Shown here one piece after another: positions 45,545 to 54,900 of a DNA stretch of 64,000 bases. This stretch comes from Pseudomonas chlororaphis subsp. chlororaphis. GTDB lineage: Bacteria; Pseudomonadota; Gammaproteobacteria; Pseudomonadales; Pseudomonadaceae. Every line of letters starts with the position of its first letter. Within the stretch, counting starts at the first letter, position 1. Position numbers and translations under genes: made by a program. The stretch is from the NCBI RefSeq assembly GCF_003945765.1, contig NZ_CP027712.1, forward strand, positions 4,898,001-4,962,000, given 5' to 3'. A model generated the notes under the pieces. The model saw nothing but the letters and a program-made list of their open reading frames with translations. It was not told the DNA's origin and made no database searches.

Positions 45545-47539
45545 TCAGGGTTCGAGGCGACGCTGCTGGTAAATCCAGTCGACAATATCGCCGTCCGGGG
45601 TGTAACCGCTGACAGTTTCACGCAGCAGTTGCCGAACCCTGGAATAGTCATCCTGCTCAACGGCTGCGAGCAATTCCGCCAGCTTGGCTTTCAGCAAGTC
45701 CCAAGACAGATGATCCTCATTGGCACTCATGATCATCGGGTGCTGAGTGGCAGAAACGTTGTCACCAATCAGCAACTCTTCGTAAAGCTTTTCACCCGGG
45801 CGCAAGCCAGTGAACTCGATAGCGATATCGCCTTGGGGATTCTTCTCCGAACGAATACTCAACCCAGACAGATGAATCATCTTCTCGGCCAGTTCGACAA
45901 TCCTCACCGGCTCGCCCATGTCCAGCACGAATACATCACCGCCCTGCCCCATGGAGCCGGCCTGAATCACCAATTGCGCTGCCTCGGGAATGGTCATGAA
46001 GTAACGGGTGATCTTTGGATGGGTAACGGTCAGAGGACCACCCGACTTGATCTGGCTGTGGAACAACGGAATTACCGAGCCAGAGGACCCCAACACATTG
46101 CCAAAACGCACCATGGTGAAACGGGTTTTGTTGACGCGAGATACGTTGGCCTTGTCGCCGAACAGAACCGGTGCGATTTCACGACTCAGAGCCTGCAGGG
46201 TCAATTCAGCGAGACGTTTGGTGCTCCCCATCACATTGGTTGGGCGTACCGCCTTGTCAGTGGAAATCAGCACAAAGTTGGCTACTCCAGCCTGTAATGC
46301 GGCCTGAGCAGTGTTGAGCGTACCCATCACGTTGTTCAGGACACCTTCGGAAATATTGTGCTCGACCATCGGTACATGCTTATAAGCCGCCGCGTGATAG
46401 ACCGTATCGACATTCCAGGTCTTCATCACATCCAACAGCTTATGCGGATTGCGGATCGAGCCAAGAATGGGCAGCAACCGAACAGGTGATGACTCACGGG
46501 AGAGACGCTGCTCGAGCTCCGACAGGATGTTGTAGAGATTGAACTCACTGTGATCGAACAACAGGAGCGTGGTCGGTCCCAACGAAAAGATCTGACGGCA
46601 GAGCTCGGCCCCTATCGAGCCGCCTGCGCCAGTCACCAGGACCGTCTTGCCCTTGATACAACGAGCCAGCAGGTCGGGCTGAGCAGGTACAGCGTCGCGC
46701 CCCAGCAAGTCTGCGATATCGACTTCCTGAATATCGTCGACCTTCACACGTCCGCTGGCCAGGTCGGTGAAGTTCGGAACACTGCGCACATGGAGAGGAA
46801 AGCCCTCAAGCAGATTGAGGATTTCACGACGCCGTGCACGAGTCGACGACGGCAATGCCAAAAGAACCTCCTGAGCGCCGGTTACCTCAATCATCTGTTG
46901 GATGTGTTTGGGCTTGTAAACCTGCAGACCGGAAATAGAGCGGTCCGCAATGCTCGGATCATCATCGACAAAAGCCACGGGACGCATAACTCGCCCCATT
47001 CGCAGCGCCGCCACCAACTGGTTACCCGCAACGCCAGCACCATAAATGGCGACCTTGGTCAGACCGTCATCGCGATTGGTGAACGGCACATGCTGAGCAG
47101 CGGTGAACCAGTCCCCCATGAAATACTGGCGCATACATAAGCGAAGGCCGCCAATGATCACGAGGCTTAGCCACCAGTAATTGAAAATTATGGAGCGAGG
47201 AACAACGACCTCGTGATTGCTGTACCAGTAGACAACGAGTGCCAGGATCAGCGATGAGAGGCTAACCGCTTTTATAATGACAATAAGTGCATCGTTACCA
47301 AAGTAACGCATGACGGCTCGGTACATACCAAAGCGGATGAAGAGCGGGATTGCAACGAGCGGAGCGCAGACGAATAACCAGAGATGCATTTTTAAAGGGT
47401 TGATCATCTCATCAATGCCGAGCCTTACTATAAATGCCAACCAGAGCGCAACCCATACCAGAACGATGTCTGCAAAGACCTGAATCAGCCTTTTTTGTCT
47501 GCGAGGTAGGCACAGCAAAAAAACACGTGTTTTATCCAT
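45545..47539 (-). CDS. wbpM: UDP-sugar 4,6-dehydratase WbpM
   Basis: A 664-residue membrane-bound nucleotide-sugar dehydratase, practically the length of P. aeruginosa WbpM. Residues 15-150 include four transmembrane helices, followed by a CoA-binding-like Rossmann region (IYGAGVAGNQL). The catalytic SDR domain has VLVTGAGGSIGAELCRQIFS and the altered active site NVMGSTKR, where Met replaces the usual Tyr (SMK type). It converts UDP-GlcNAc to the 4-keto-6-deoxy sugar needed for QuiNAc or FucNAc. The ATG at 47539 has GAGG ahead. It marks the left end of the O-antigen locus. Confidence 0.95.
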   Translation of the reverse strand: MDKTRVFLLCLPRRQKRLIQVFADIVLVWVALWLAFIVRLGIDEMINPLKMHLWLFVCAPLVAIPLFIRFGMYRAVMRYFGNDALIVIIKAVSLSSLILALVVYWYSNHEVVVPRSIIFNYWWLSLVIIGGLRLCMRQYFMGDWFTAAQHVPFTNRDDGLTKVAIYGAGVAGNQLVAALRMGRVMRPVAFVDDDPSIADRSISGLQVYKPKHIQQMIEVTGAQEVLLALPSSTRARRREILNLLEGFPLHVRSVPNFTDLASGRVKVDDIQEVDIADLLGRDAVPAQPDLLARCIKGKTVLVTGAGGSIGAELCRQIFSLGPTTLLLFDHSEFNLYNILSELEQRLSRESSPVRLLPILGSIRNPHKLLDVMKTWNVDTVYHAAAYKHVPMVEHNISEGVLNNVMGTLNTAQAALQAGVANFVLISTDKAVRPTNVMGSTKRLAELTLQALSREIAPVLFGDKANVSRVNKTRFTMVRFGNVLGSSGSVIPLFHSQIKSGGPLTVTHPKITRYFMTIPEAAQLVIQAGSMGQGGDVFVLDMGEPVRIVELAEKMIHLSGLSIRSEKNPQGDIAIEFTGLRPGEKLYEELLIGDNVSATQHPMIMSANEDHLSWDLLKAKLAELLAAVEQDDYSRVRQLLRETVSGYTPDGDIVDWIYQQRRLEP

Positions 47540-47991
47540 ATACCTCAACCGGGTTGGTTTGATCCCTCTCGAATCCACTGCCATTGTACTGTAAGGCCAA
47601 ATCGAACCTAGCCCTTTGATGCCGATTGCTTACCTTCCGTCCTGGAGACTCGAATCAACATCATAATGCCACCACCCGCAACGAGATACAGGCAATCCTC
47701 TCTGTAATGACGGCAATATCAAAATGAGTCATGCCGCAACCGTAGGAGCTGAGGAGCTCCGTGGTGCCCATGGCTTGAAAATACCGAGCACAACCAATGG
47801 GTAGCAATTCTCAGCACACAAACAGTCTCGATTGAGTGACACCATTATAGGACATTAAATATCACCAAGTGTTAGGGAGCAGTACCTCTATTTGCACTCA
47901 ATTTAATCGTCGCAGCCGGGCGCCTCTGCCAAGCATACACATTCAGGGAACAGATTCCCTCCCCCCAGAAATCATTGACAGCTGTACCATC
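47540..47991. other. intergenic region upstream of wbpM
   Basis: AT-rich, no intact gene. It must contain the wbpM promoter. A short minus-strand open piece near 47620-47720 could be the end of a lost gene, but I cannot identify it. Confidence 0.5.
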
Positions 47992-48600
47992 ATGGTCAAT
48001 GCCCCCATTTTAATCACTGACGGCACCATCTTCGTTGGTTCCAACCTAGCCGAAACTCTGCTTGTCATAGGGTACGCAGCCTAAATTTTAAGCGACTTGC
48101 CATAAGAAAACTCGCAACTCGAGTTTTTCGAGGGTGTCGTAGCCAATTTCTTCGCTAGCAACTCAAGTCGTGACTGGCAGTCAAGTTGTCGTTCATTCAA
48201 CTGCCGTAGCTTCGGTTCAGATCCCGTACGTACACATCAAAGCAATTTGGTCAGCACCTTGAATGCCTACAAAGCGATACGTCAGACTAAAGTCAAACGT
48301 GTTGTATTTACCTCAAGTACGGCCGTGCATGATAACAATGGTGAAGGACAAGCATCGACAAACAAACACCTGAATGCCTGATAGCATCCTATGCATTAAA
48401 TAAACTAGCAAGCGATCTACAACTGCTAGCATGCTTTCGAACCTGCCATGCTTAGCTTTTCAATGTCGCCTTCTCTTCATCACCGTGCTCAGGAATAATT
48501 AGCATATTCAGTGAACGAGCAGAGAAAGGCTTCCCCGTCATCGTCCTCGACGACGAATAAACTCGAGTTTTGTTAACATCGCTGACATCAACTTACCGAA
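47992..48600 (+). pseudogene. decayed NAD-dependent sugar epimerase gene
   Basis: Fragments in several frames line up in order with a sugar-nucleotide epimerase of the GalE/WbpP type. First is an N-terminal nucleotide-binding strand like ITDGTIFVGSNLAETLLVIG (47992-48084). Next come VVHSTAVASVQ, then DPVRTHQSNLVSTLNAYKAI and VKRVVFTSSTAVHDNNGEGQ (ending at a stop at 48379). Last is SGIISIFSERAEKGFPVIVL near 48485-48560, followed by an in-frame stop. The glycine-rich motif has been altered and frameshifts and stops separate the pieces, so it is inactive. Confidence 0.8.
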
Positions 48601-49781
48601 CTCACCATCATCAATGCTCGAAAGTATCATGACATGCCAAAACATTTTGCAAGATAAATGCTTAATACATTCGAGAGGGCGATAAATATCGAGCAACTAA
48701 CGAAAATCTCGCCACCGCATACCTGAATGAAGAAGCGGAAGATACGATACCAGCCTACCGGTTGCGAGAAACTGTGAAGCTGCCCAAGGCAAGTCATATC
48801 GGCGATGGAACTGTTGAAGATGCTCAGTCAGCATCGAGGCCTGATAGCCCCCAGAATGCGAATAATTCAAAATCTCACTTGAGAGCAAGCATGCTGCGCC
48901 TGAGGCAAGAGCTTTTTTGGCAGAGAGGTAAGCCTCGGCCATCAAGCCAAGTGATGCGCATTGGCCATCACGCGCTGTGAGCGTGAGAAAAATGGTCGCA
49001 TACACATCTGAGTGAAATTACCATAGCCCATCACCATGGGGCCATGAAACAACCACACTGTTCTTGTTCGGCCGAGGGATCAAACGTGCATTTGGCTATG
49101 CGGAGCTTCAAGGTGGGGAAGCCGATTGATGGTTACATAAGGCTATTGGACGGTGGTAGACTAATCATCGTATTTTTGGACGCATACGCACCAAGCATAC
49201 CTGCCACAGCCTCTGAGCCGATACGTTGTTAGCAGATCGCATAAGGGAGATTCTTGAATTTCGGAGTAGATTGGTGATTCCAACCAATAGAGTAAAAACC
49301 AAGACAGATACTGCTCACTTTCTGAGCAGGGCTCTCTGCATCATGGATGCTCCTTATCAAATCATATCGGCCTCATCGCAATTTCCCATGTTATTGAGCT
49401 TTAAAATGATAGCAAGACATTTCCTCTCTCGCCCCTCAAGCGATCGCTTCTCGGCGGACGGCTCTCTATCAACCTTTACTCAAATGTCTCCAGTCGTGAT
49501 TTTTTTGACTTCTCATGGAGTAGAAAACAAAATATCTGGCTACTCGTTGCTGTGTGATATGCGCTAGCACACACTAGCTTAGGAATGTCGACAATCAGCT
49601 GTAACTTTATGAGAAAAACCTCTAAACCCATACAATTTCCCACGCAAAGGTATGGTTTAGGAGAGGCTATCGGCCAAACAGTGGTTTCCGGGAAGAAAGC
49701 GCGGATACACACGCAGAATAAGGCGCTGAAATCAAGGGTTTGAATTCGGCGCGGGCAAGACAATAAATTGAAGGTACACGT
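48601..49781. other. non-coding, AT-rich stretch before wzm
   Basis: About 1.2 kb without an intact gene. Open frames here are short (up to about 110 codons), lack ribosome-binding sites and match no family I know. It may hold further eroded pieces of an earlier O-antigen gene and must include the wzm operon promoter. No insertion sequence ends or RNA genes seen. Confidence 0.55.
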
Positions 49782-50609
49782 ATGAATCCACACGCGAAAC
49801 CACCCATATCATTTGTTTTTCTCATACGCAGCCTATGGAGCAACCGATCACTCGTTGCTCAGATGATCCGACGCGAGGTGGCTGGACGCTATAAAGGTTC
49901 AACGATGGGATTAGCTTGGTCCTTCTTGAACCCCGTTCTAATGTTAGCGGTCTATACTTTCGTGTTCAGCGTAGTGTTTAAAGCTCGCTGGGCAGGAGGT
50001 TCCGAGTCAAAAACTGAATTTGCCTTGGTATTATTTTCAGGATTAATACTATTTAACCTTTTTTCCGAGTGCGTAAACAAGGCTCCCACACTAATACTAA
50101 ACAACGTAAACTATGTTAAAAAAGTAATCTTCCCACTCGAAATCCTCCCCATAATAAATTTAGGAGCAGCCCTATTCCACTGGATCATTAGCCTTGTTGT
50201 GTGGCTAATATTTTATGGAGTATTCTACGGCCTCCCACATACAACTATTCTATTGTTACCGCTAGTCATGTTGCCACTTATGCTTCTATCTCTCGGAATG
50301 AGCTGGCTACTTGCTTCGTTAGGCGTGTATTTGCGAGATGTCGCCCAAATCGTTGGCGTACTTATGTCGGTGCTGATGTTTTTATCACCGATATTTTACC
50401 CCATTAGCTCTCTCCCAGAAGATTATCAGGTAATCATGCTGATCAATCCACTCACATTGGCAATTGAACAAACCCGTGACGTAATGATGTGGGGCAAAGC
50501 TCCGGACTGGCTCATCTGGGGTAAGTATCTATTGTGCTCTGGTTTCTTTTTTTGGATTTGTTTTGCTTGGTTCCAAAAGACACGCAAGGGGTTTGCAGAT
50601 GTCCTCTGA
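49782..50609 (+). CDS. wzm: O-polysaccharide ABC transporter permease Wzm
   Basis: A 275-residue ABC-2-type permease. The cytoplasmic N-terminus has LVAQMIRREVAGRYKGSTMG and WSFLNPVLML, diagnostic for Wzm/TagG-like exporters, followed by six hydrophobic helices and the MFLSPIFYPISSLPEDYQ segment near the end. It forms the channel that exports undecaprenyl-linked O-polysaccharide across the inner membrane. The following wzt start lies inside its end (11-bp overlap). First gene of a five-gene operon. Confidence 0.95.
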   Translation: MNPHAKPPISFVFLIRSLWSNRSLVAQMIRREVAGRYKGSTMGLAWSFLNPVLMLAVYTFVFSVVFKARWAGGSESKTEFALVLFSGLILFNLFSECVNKAPTLILNNVNYVKKVIFPLEILPIINLGAALFHWIISLVVWLIFYGVFYGLPHTTILLLPLVMLPLMLLSLGMSWLLASLGVYLRDVAQIVGVLMSVLMFLSPIFYPISSLPEDYQVIMLINPLTLAIEQTRDVMMWGKAPDWLIWGKYLLCSGFFFWICFAWFQKTRKGFADVL

Positions 50610-51969
50610 TTTTGCCATCAAGGCTACTAACCTTAGTAAGTGTTATGAAATTTACGAAAATCCACGAGATCGGTTGAAGCAATTTGTAATACCCCGAATT
50701 CCCGGCAATACGGATCGCAAATTCTATAAGGAGTTTTGGGCTCTACGCGATCTATCTTTTGAAGTAAAGAGAGGTGAAAGTGTCGGAATTCTTGGACGTA
50801 ACGGCTCGGGTAAATCCACGTTATTGCAAATGATTACAGGCACATTGAGTCCATCATCGGGAACCGTAGAAACCCACGGGCGAATTGCCGCATTGCTCGA
50901 GCTAGGCTCTGGATTCAACCCGGAATTTTCCGGACGCGATAACGTTTATATGAACGGAGCGTTATTAGGACTTACTCGAGACCAAATTAATGATCGATTC
51001 GACTCTATTGCAGCTTTCGCAGATATTGGCGACTTTATCGACCATCCGGTAAAAACATACTCCAGCGGTATGCTTGTTCGCCTGGCGTTTGCTGTTCAAG
51101 TACAGGTAGAACCTGACATCCTTATTGTCGACGAGGCTCTGGCAGTTGGCGATGCTCTCTTCCAAAAACGTTGTTTTCAACGTATAGAGAAGCTTCTCAA
51201 TGATGGTGTGACATTACTGTTTGTTTCTCACGACATTGAAAGCGTAAGAACACTTACACAGAACGCAATTTTTTTAAAAAATGGCGTCGTGGTCACGCAG
51301 GGATCGAGCCCAGAAGTTATTCGAGAGTACCGACGTCACCTGCATGAAGAGGAGATGGATTACTTTTCATCTATTATCCAGAAGGTCTCAGAAAGCGCAG
51401 CACAGCCATCGATCTTGGAGTTGGACACTCCTGAAGTTATTCATAATGATCTTACCGAGCAGTGCTCTGAGCGATCTAGCGCCCTTTCATTTGGAGAGGG
51501 TGAAGTAAAGGTAATAACAGTCAAGCTTTTTGACTCGGAAGGAAATCCAAGATCCATATTTTCCCCTGGAGAACCCATCCGGGTCAGGGTTAGTTGCGAA
51601 AGCCAAATCGAGATTAGTAATCTGAATGTCGCGGTAAGAATTCGTAACAAGGAAGGTGTAAAAATTTATTCATGGGGCACTCTGAATCAGGACATGCGCA
51701 AGATTGCAACAGAGAACAAGACAAAGCTTTTCTGGGACAGAGAGTTTTCAGTGGGCGAAGAATTCTCTGTTGATTTCGATTTTGATTGCGCTCTCGGAAC
51801 CAACCTATATGAAGTCCAAGCGGCAGTTTCCTATGAGGAAACTCCAGACTATCACGGCCAACGAATCCTTCACTGGGTTGACGAAGCAGCTTTCTTTCAG
51901 TGTGTTGTAAACAGAGAACAAAATTTCTTTGGCGGAGTTGTTAATCTAGACATGAGGGCAAAATGGTGA
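50599..51969 (+). CDS. wzt: O-polysaccharide ABC transporter ATPase Wzt with C-terminal extension
   Basis: A 456-residue protein. The ATPase domain (residues 1-245) has Walker A GRNGSGKST (from residue 66), the modified signature YSSGM, Walker B ILIVDEALAVGD and the long N-terminal ENPRDRLKQF region of Wzt. Residues about 300-456 form a separate beta-rich domain (VKVITVKLFDSEGNP, GEPIRVRVSCESQIE, NLNVAVRIRNKEGVKIYSW). In E. coli O8/O9a Wzt this kind of domain recognises the capped end of the finished chain. It overlaps wzm by 11 bp and the next gene by 7 bp. Confidence 0.95.
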   Translation: MSSDFAIKATNLSKCYEIYENPRDRLKQFVIPRIPGNTDRKFYKEFWALRDLSFEVKRGESVGILGRNGSGKSTLLQMITGTLSPSSGTVETHGRIAALLELGSGFNPEFSGRDNVYMNGALLGLTRDQINDRFDSIAAFADIGDFIDHPVKTYSSGMLVRLAFAVQVQVEPDILIVDEALAVGDALFQKRCFQRIEKLLNDGVTLLFVSHDIESVRTLTQNAIFLKNGVVVTQGSSPEVIREYRRHLHEEEMDYFSSIIQKVSESAAQPSILELDTPEVIHNDLTEQCSERSSALSFGEGEVKVITVKLFDSEGNPRSIFSPGEPIRVRVSCESQIEISNLNVAVRIRNKEGVKIYSWGTLNQDMRKIATENKTKLFWDREFSVGEEFSVDFDFDCALGTNLYEVQAAVSYEETPDYHGQRILHWVDEAAFFQCVVNREQNFFGGVVNLDMRAKW

Positions 51970-54900
51970 CTAAGAATATTGGATCCGGATACAACTATGC
52001 CGATCAATACAACGATTTTTGGTCCCGTTCCGACCGCATGGGAACAGATTCCTATTTAGATCGAAATGAACTAGTTGATAGTATCATTGAGAGTGTTGGT
52101 TACGGAAAGGTATTGGATCTAGGCTGTGGTGAGGGTCGCCTTGTAAGAGCTCTTGCAGAGAAAGGCTTGGATGCTTTTGGTCTCGACATTTCACAAATAG
52201 CCATTGATCGCGCAAACGCCTTTATGCCTGGAAGATTCTTCTGTGGCTCTGCACTTGAATTGCCATTTGCGGATCAAGAGTTTGACACAGTTATTTCTAC
52301 CGACTGTCTTGAACATATCCATCCAGATGATGTGCCACATGCGATTGCAGAAATCAGACGTGTTTGCAAAAAGCACGCATACCTCCAAATTGCAACTACT
52401 CAGGATCGAGATGGGCACTGGCACTTAACCGTTGAAGGGCGGGACTGGTGGGAATCCAGCTTTTTTAAGAAAGGTTTTGTCAGAAATCCTGCTTACTATA
52501 AAATCAATAGCCTGGATGATCTTTCCACTTCACATTGGCAAATCACAATTCTGATGGATATTAATCCATCGTGGCCGAATGGTAATATTGCATCTGGTGC
52601 CCTATCGTCGGTTACTCCTGAAAGTCATGCATACTTATCACTGTATAAGGAGTTGTCCAGCTACATCCGGCCCGGTGATGTCGTTTTCAACTGGTCAGAA
52701 CAGTACGGCGAAGGAGCGTCTGTTATCAGAGCTCTTTCAGATGCTGCTTCAGTATCGGCATTTCTAGCAGAGGATTGCGAAGAGCAAGTATGGGAAAAGA
52801 CCTCCAGTCTTAAGCGATTTAACCATGCTGACTTCGAGATTGAATGTGCGCGCGAAAAAGGACAGGTAAATTCAGCAATCATTGAAGGTTATAATGCTTC
52901 TATTCTTCAGGACAAGGCACTTTATGATGCCCTTGTACCTGGGGGACGATTGATCGTACTTGAAACTCAGGTAGCGCAACCCTCTCTCTCTGGAGCACAA
53001 CAGCTGCCGTTGAGCTTTATTTTTGAAAGCGAGGGTGAACTTTCACTCCTAGGAGTCAGCTACAAGTATTCGACCTATTTAACCTCTATTGATCAACCCG
53101 AAAAAGCTTTTGTTACCAGTATTCATGGTTATAGCTCTCCACCAAACAATCTGATCAACTTTGAACGGGATTATATCAACCCATGGCTTCCGCAAAACGC
53201 GGTAGTCAATGGTATACGCACTACTAACGTTGAGCTCATAACCGATATGTGCAACAACGTTTTGACTGATGCTTCGAAAGCATATACTGCGGACTTTGGA
53301 GCATCACTATGCATCATCGGATATCGTCTACTTGAAGACCAAGAAGTCTCTCATGACAAGCTTATCAACTACATTGCGAAAATTGATGATTTTAGCATTC
53401 ATCAAACTAACGTACAGAACTCGCATATATTCCGATGGCTCATATCTTTGAGTTACCTGAAGTCAAAATTGCTTTTGAAGTCCGGTGACATTAACGGCGC
53501 GGAGGCGGAGTTTAAAAACCTAGTCAAGTATGACGCTCTTCAATTCAGCCCAACATTAGGCACCAAGATTGTCTCTGCATATATTGAGCTGGGCAATATC
53601 CACTGCGCCAAGCATGATTATGAGGCTGCAGAAGTTGCTTGGACCAAAGGTATGCATGAGGGGGCTAGATTCCTCCAAGCAGACGAGTCGGAATGGATCG
53701 GCAATCCTGAGCTCCCCATAAAAGGCGCGCTCTACGAAGCAACCCAGATTGCTGACCTCCTCAACATCTGTACGATGTCGTTGCGTGCGCTGAAACTCTA
53801 TCTTTCTGGACACTTGCCATTCAATCGAATTTGGGAAGATGCTTCAGACTCCGTGTTCAAGATCAATAAGAAACGCTTTAGCCTTTTGGAAAAGCAGAAC
53901 ACTCGCCTGATTGCAATTGAAAGTGCTTATTTTGCACAAGCTAATTTGCTCGAAGAGCGATGGGACGTAATGCAGTCCATGGAGAACATGATTCAGCAGC
54001 GCGACGAAACCACTTCCCACCAAGGCAAAATGCTGGAAGAGCGCTGGGCGACAATTCAGTCAATGGAGAATATGATTGAACAACGCGACGAAGCCATCGC
54101 CCACCAAGGTAAAATGCTGGAAGAACGCTGGGCGATCATGCAGTCTATGGAGAACATGATTGAACAACGAGATCAAGTTATTCTGGAGCAAACGCTTAGC
54201 TGTGAGGCCGTGCCAACATACGCAGATGGAAATTCGTTACTGTCACAGGAAAATACCACTCTCAAAAGCCTAATATCGCAGTTGGTACCCGGAGTTGAGC
54301 ATGATCGGCTATTTAGCGATATATTCATGACTCATAGTGAGCCTGTACCTTTCTGTGATCTGGCGTTAACGCATTATTTGTTCACCGTAAAACTGTATGA
54401 GGCAGCACGAGAGTCAGGCACCCGCGATCTTTTTTTCTTTGCACGTGAAGGGCAACCTCTCAAGCAGATGTTTGATATTTATCAAGCGACTAAGAATACA
54501 GATGAGGTAATACGCACGCATTACCTTCAAGTTTCCCGCAGGTCTACTCTTTTACTGTCGCTGGGAGATATACACGAAGAAACATTCGAGACCCTTTTCC
54601 GGCAGTACCGCCGACTTTCAATTTCAGACTTCTTGAAAAGCCTTGTTCTCGAGGAGCATGGCCCGCGCTTAGCCCAAGCATTAGGTCTGGCTTCAAACGA
54701 GTTTGATGCCGTCGCTGAAGACCTTCCGACAAGTCCAGTTTTCAAAAAGCTGCTTCAGCTGAAAGATTTTAAAGATCTTTATGAGCAAGAGCGGAACGCC
54801 CGTAGCAACGCGTTTATAGATTACATAAAAACCCTGCTGGGAGGGGACTTCCAGGAGGAAATCCATGTCGTCGATGTTGGATGGAAAGGATCTATTCAAG

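Noticed and set aside
47620..47720. Short minus-strand piece ahead of wbpM with a hydrophobic end
   Set aside because: Too short and no match I can name; could be a relic of a lost gene but evidence is insufficient.
48697..49005. 102-codon minus-strand frame before wzm
   Set aside because: No ribosome-binding site, no recognisable family and atypical composition; probably chance in decayed DNA.
49476..49793. 105-codon minus-strand frame overlapping the wzm start
   Set aside because: It would overlap the wzm start and leader; Cys/Phe-rich chance frame.
53949..54200. Tandem repeats considered as a CRISPR array
   Set aside because: Units are 84 bases with no spacers, stay in frame and encode a coiled coil.
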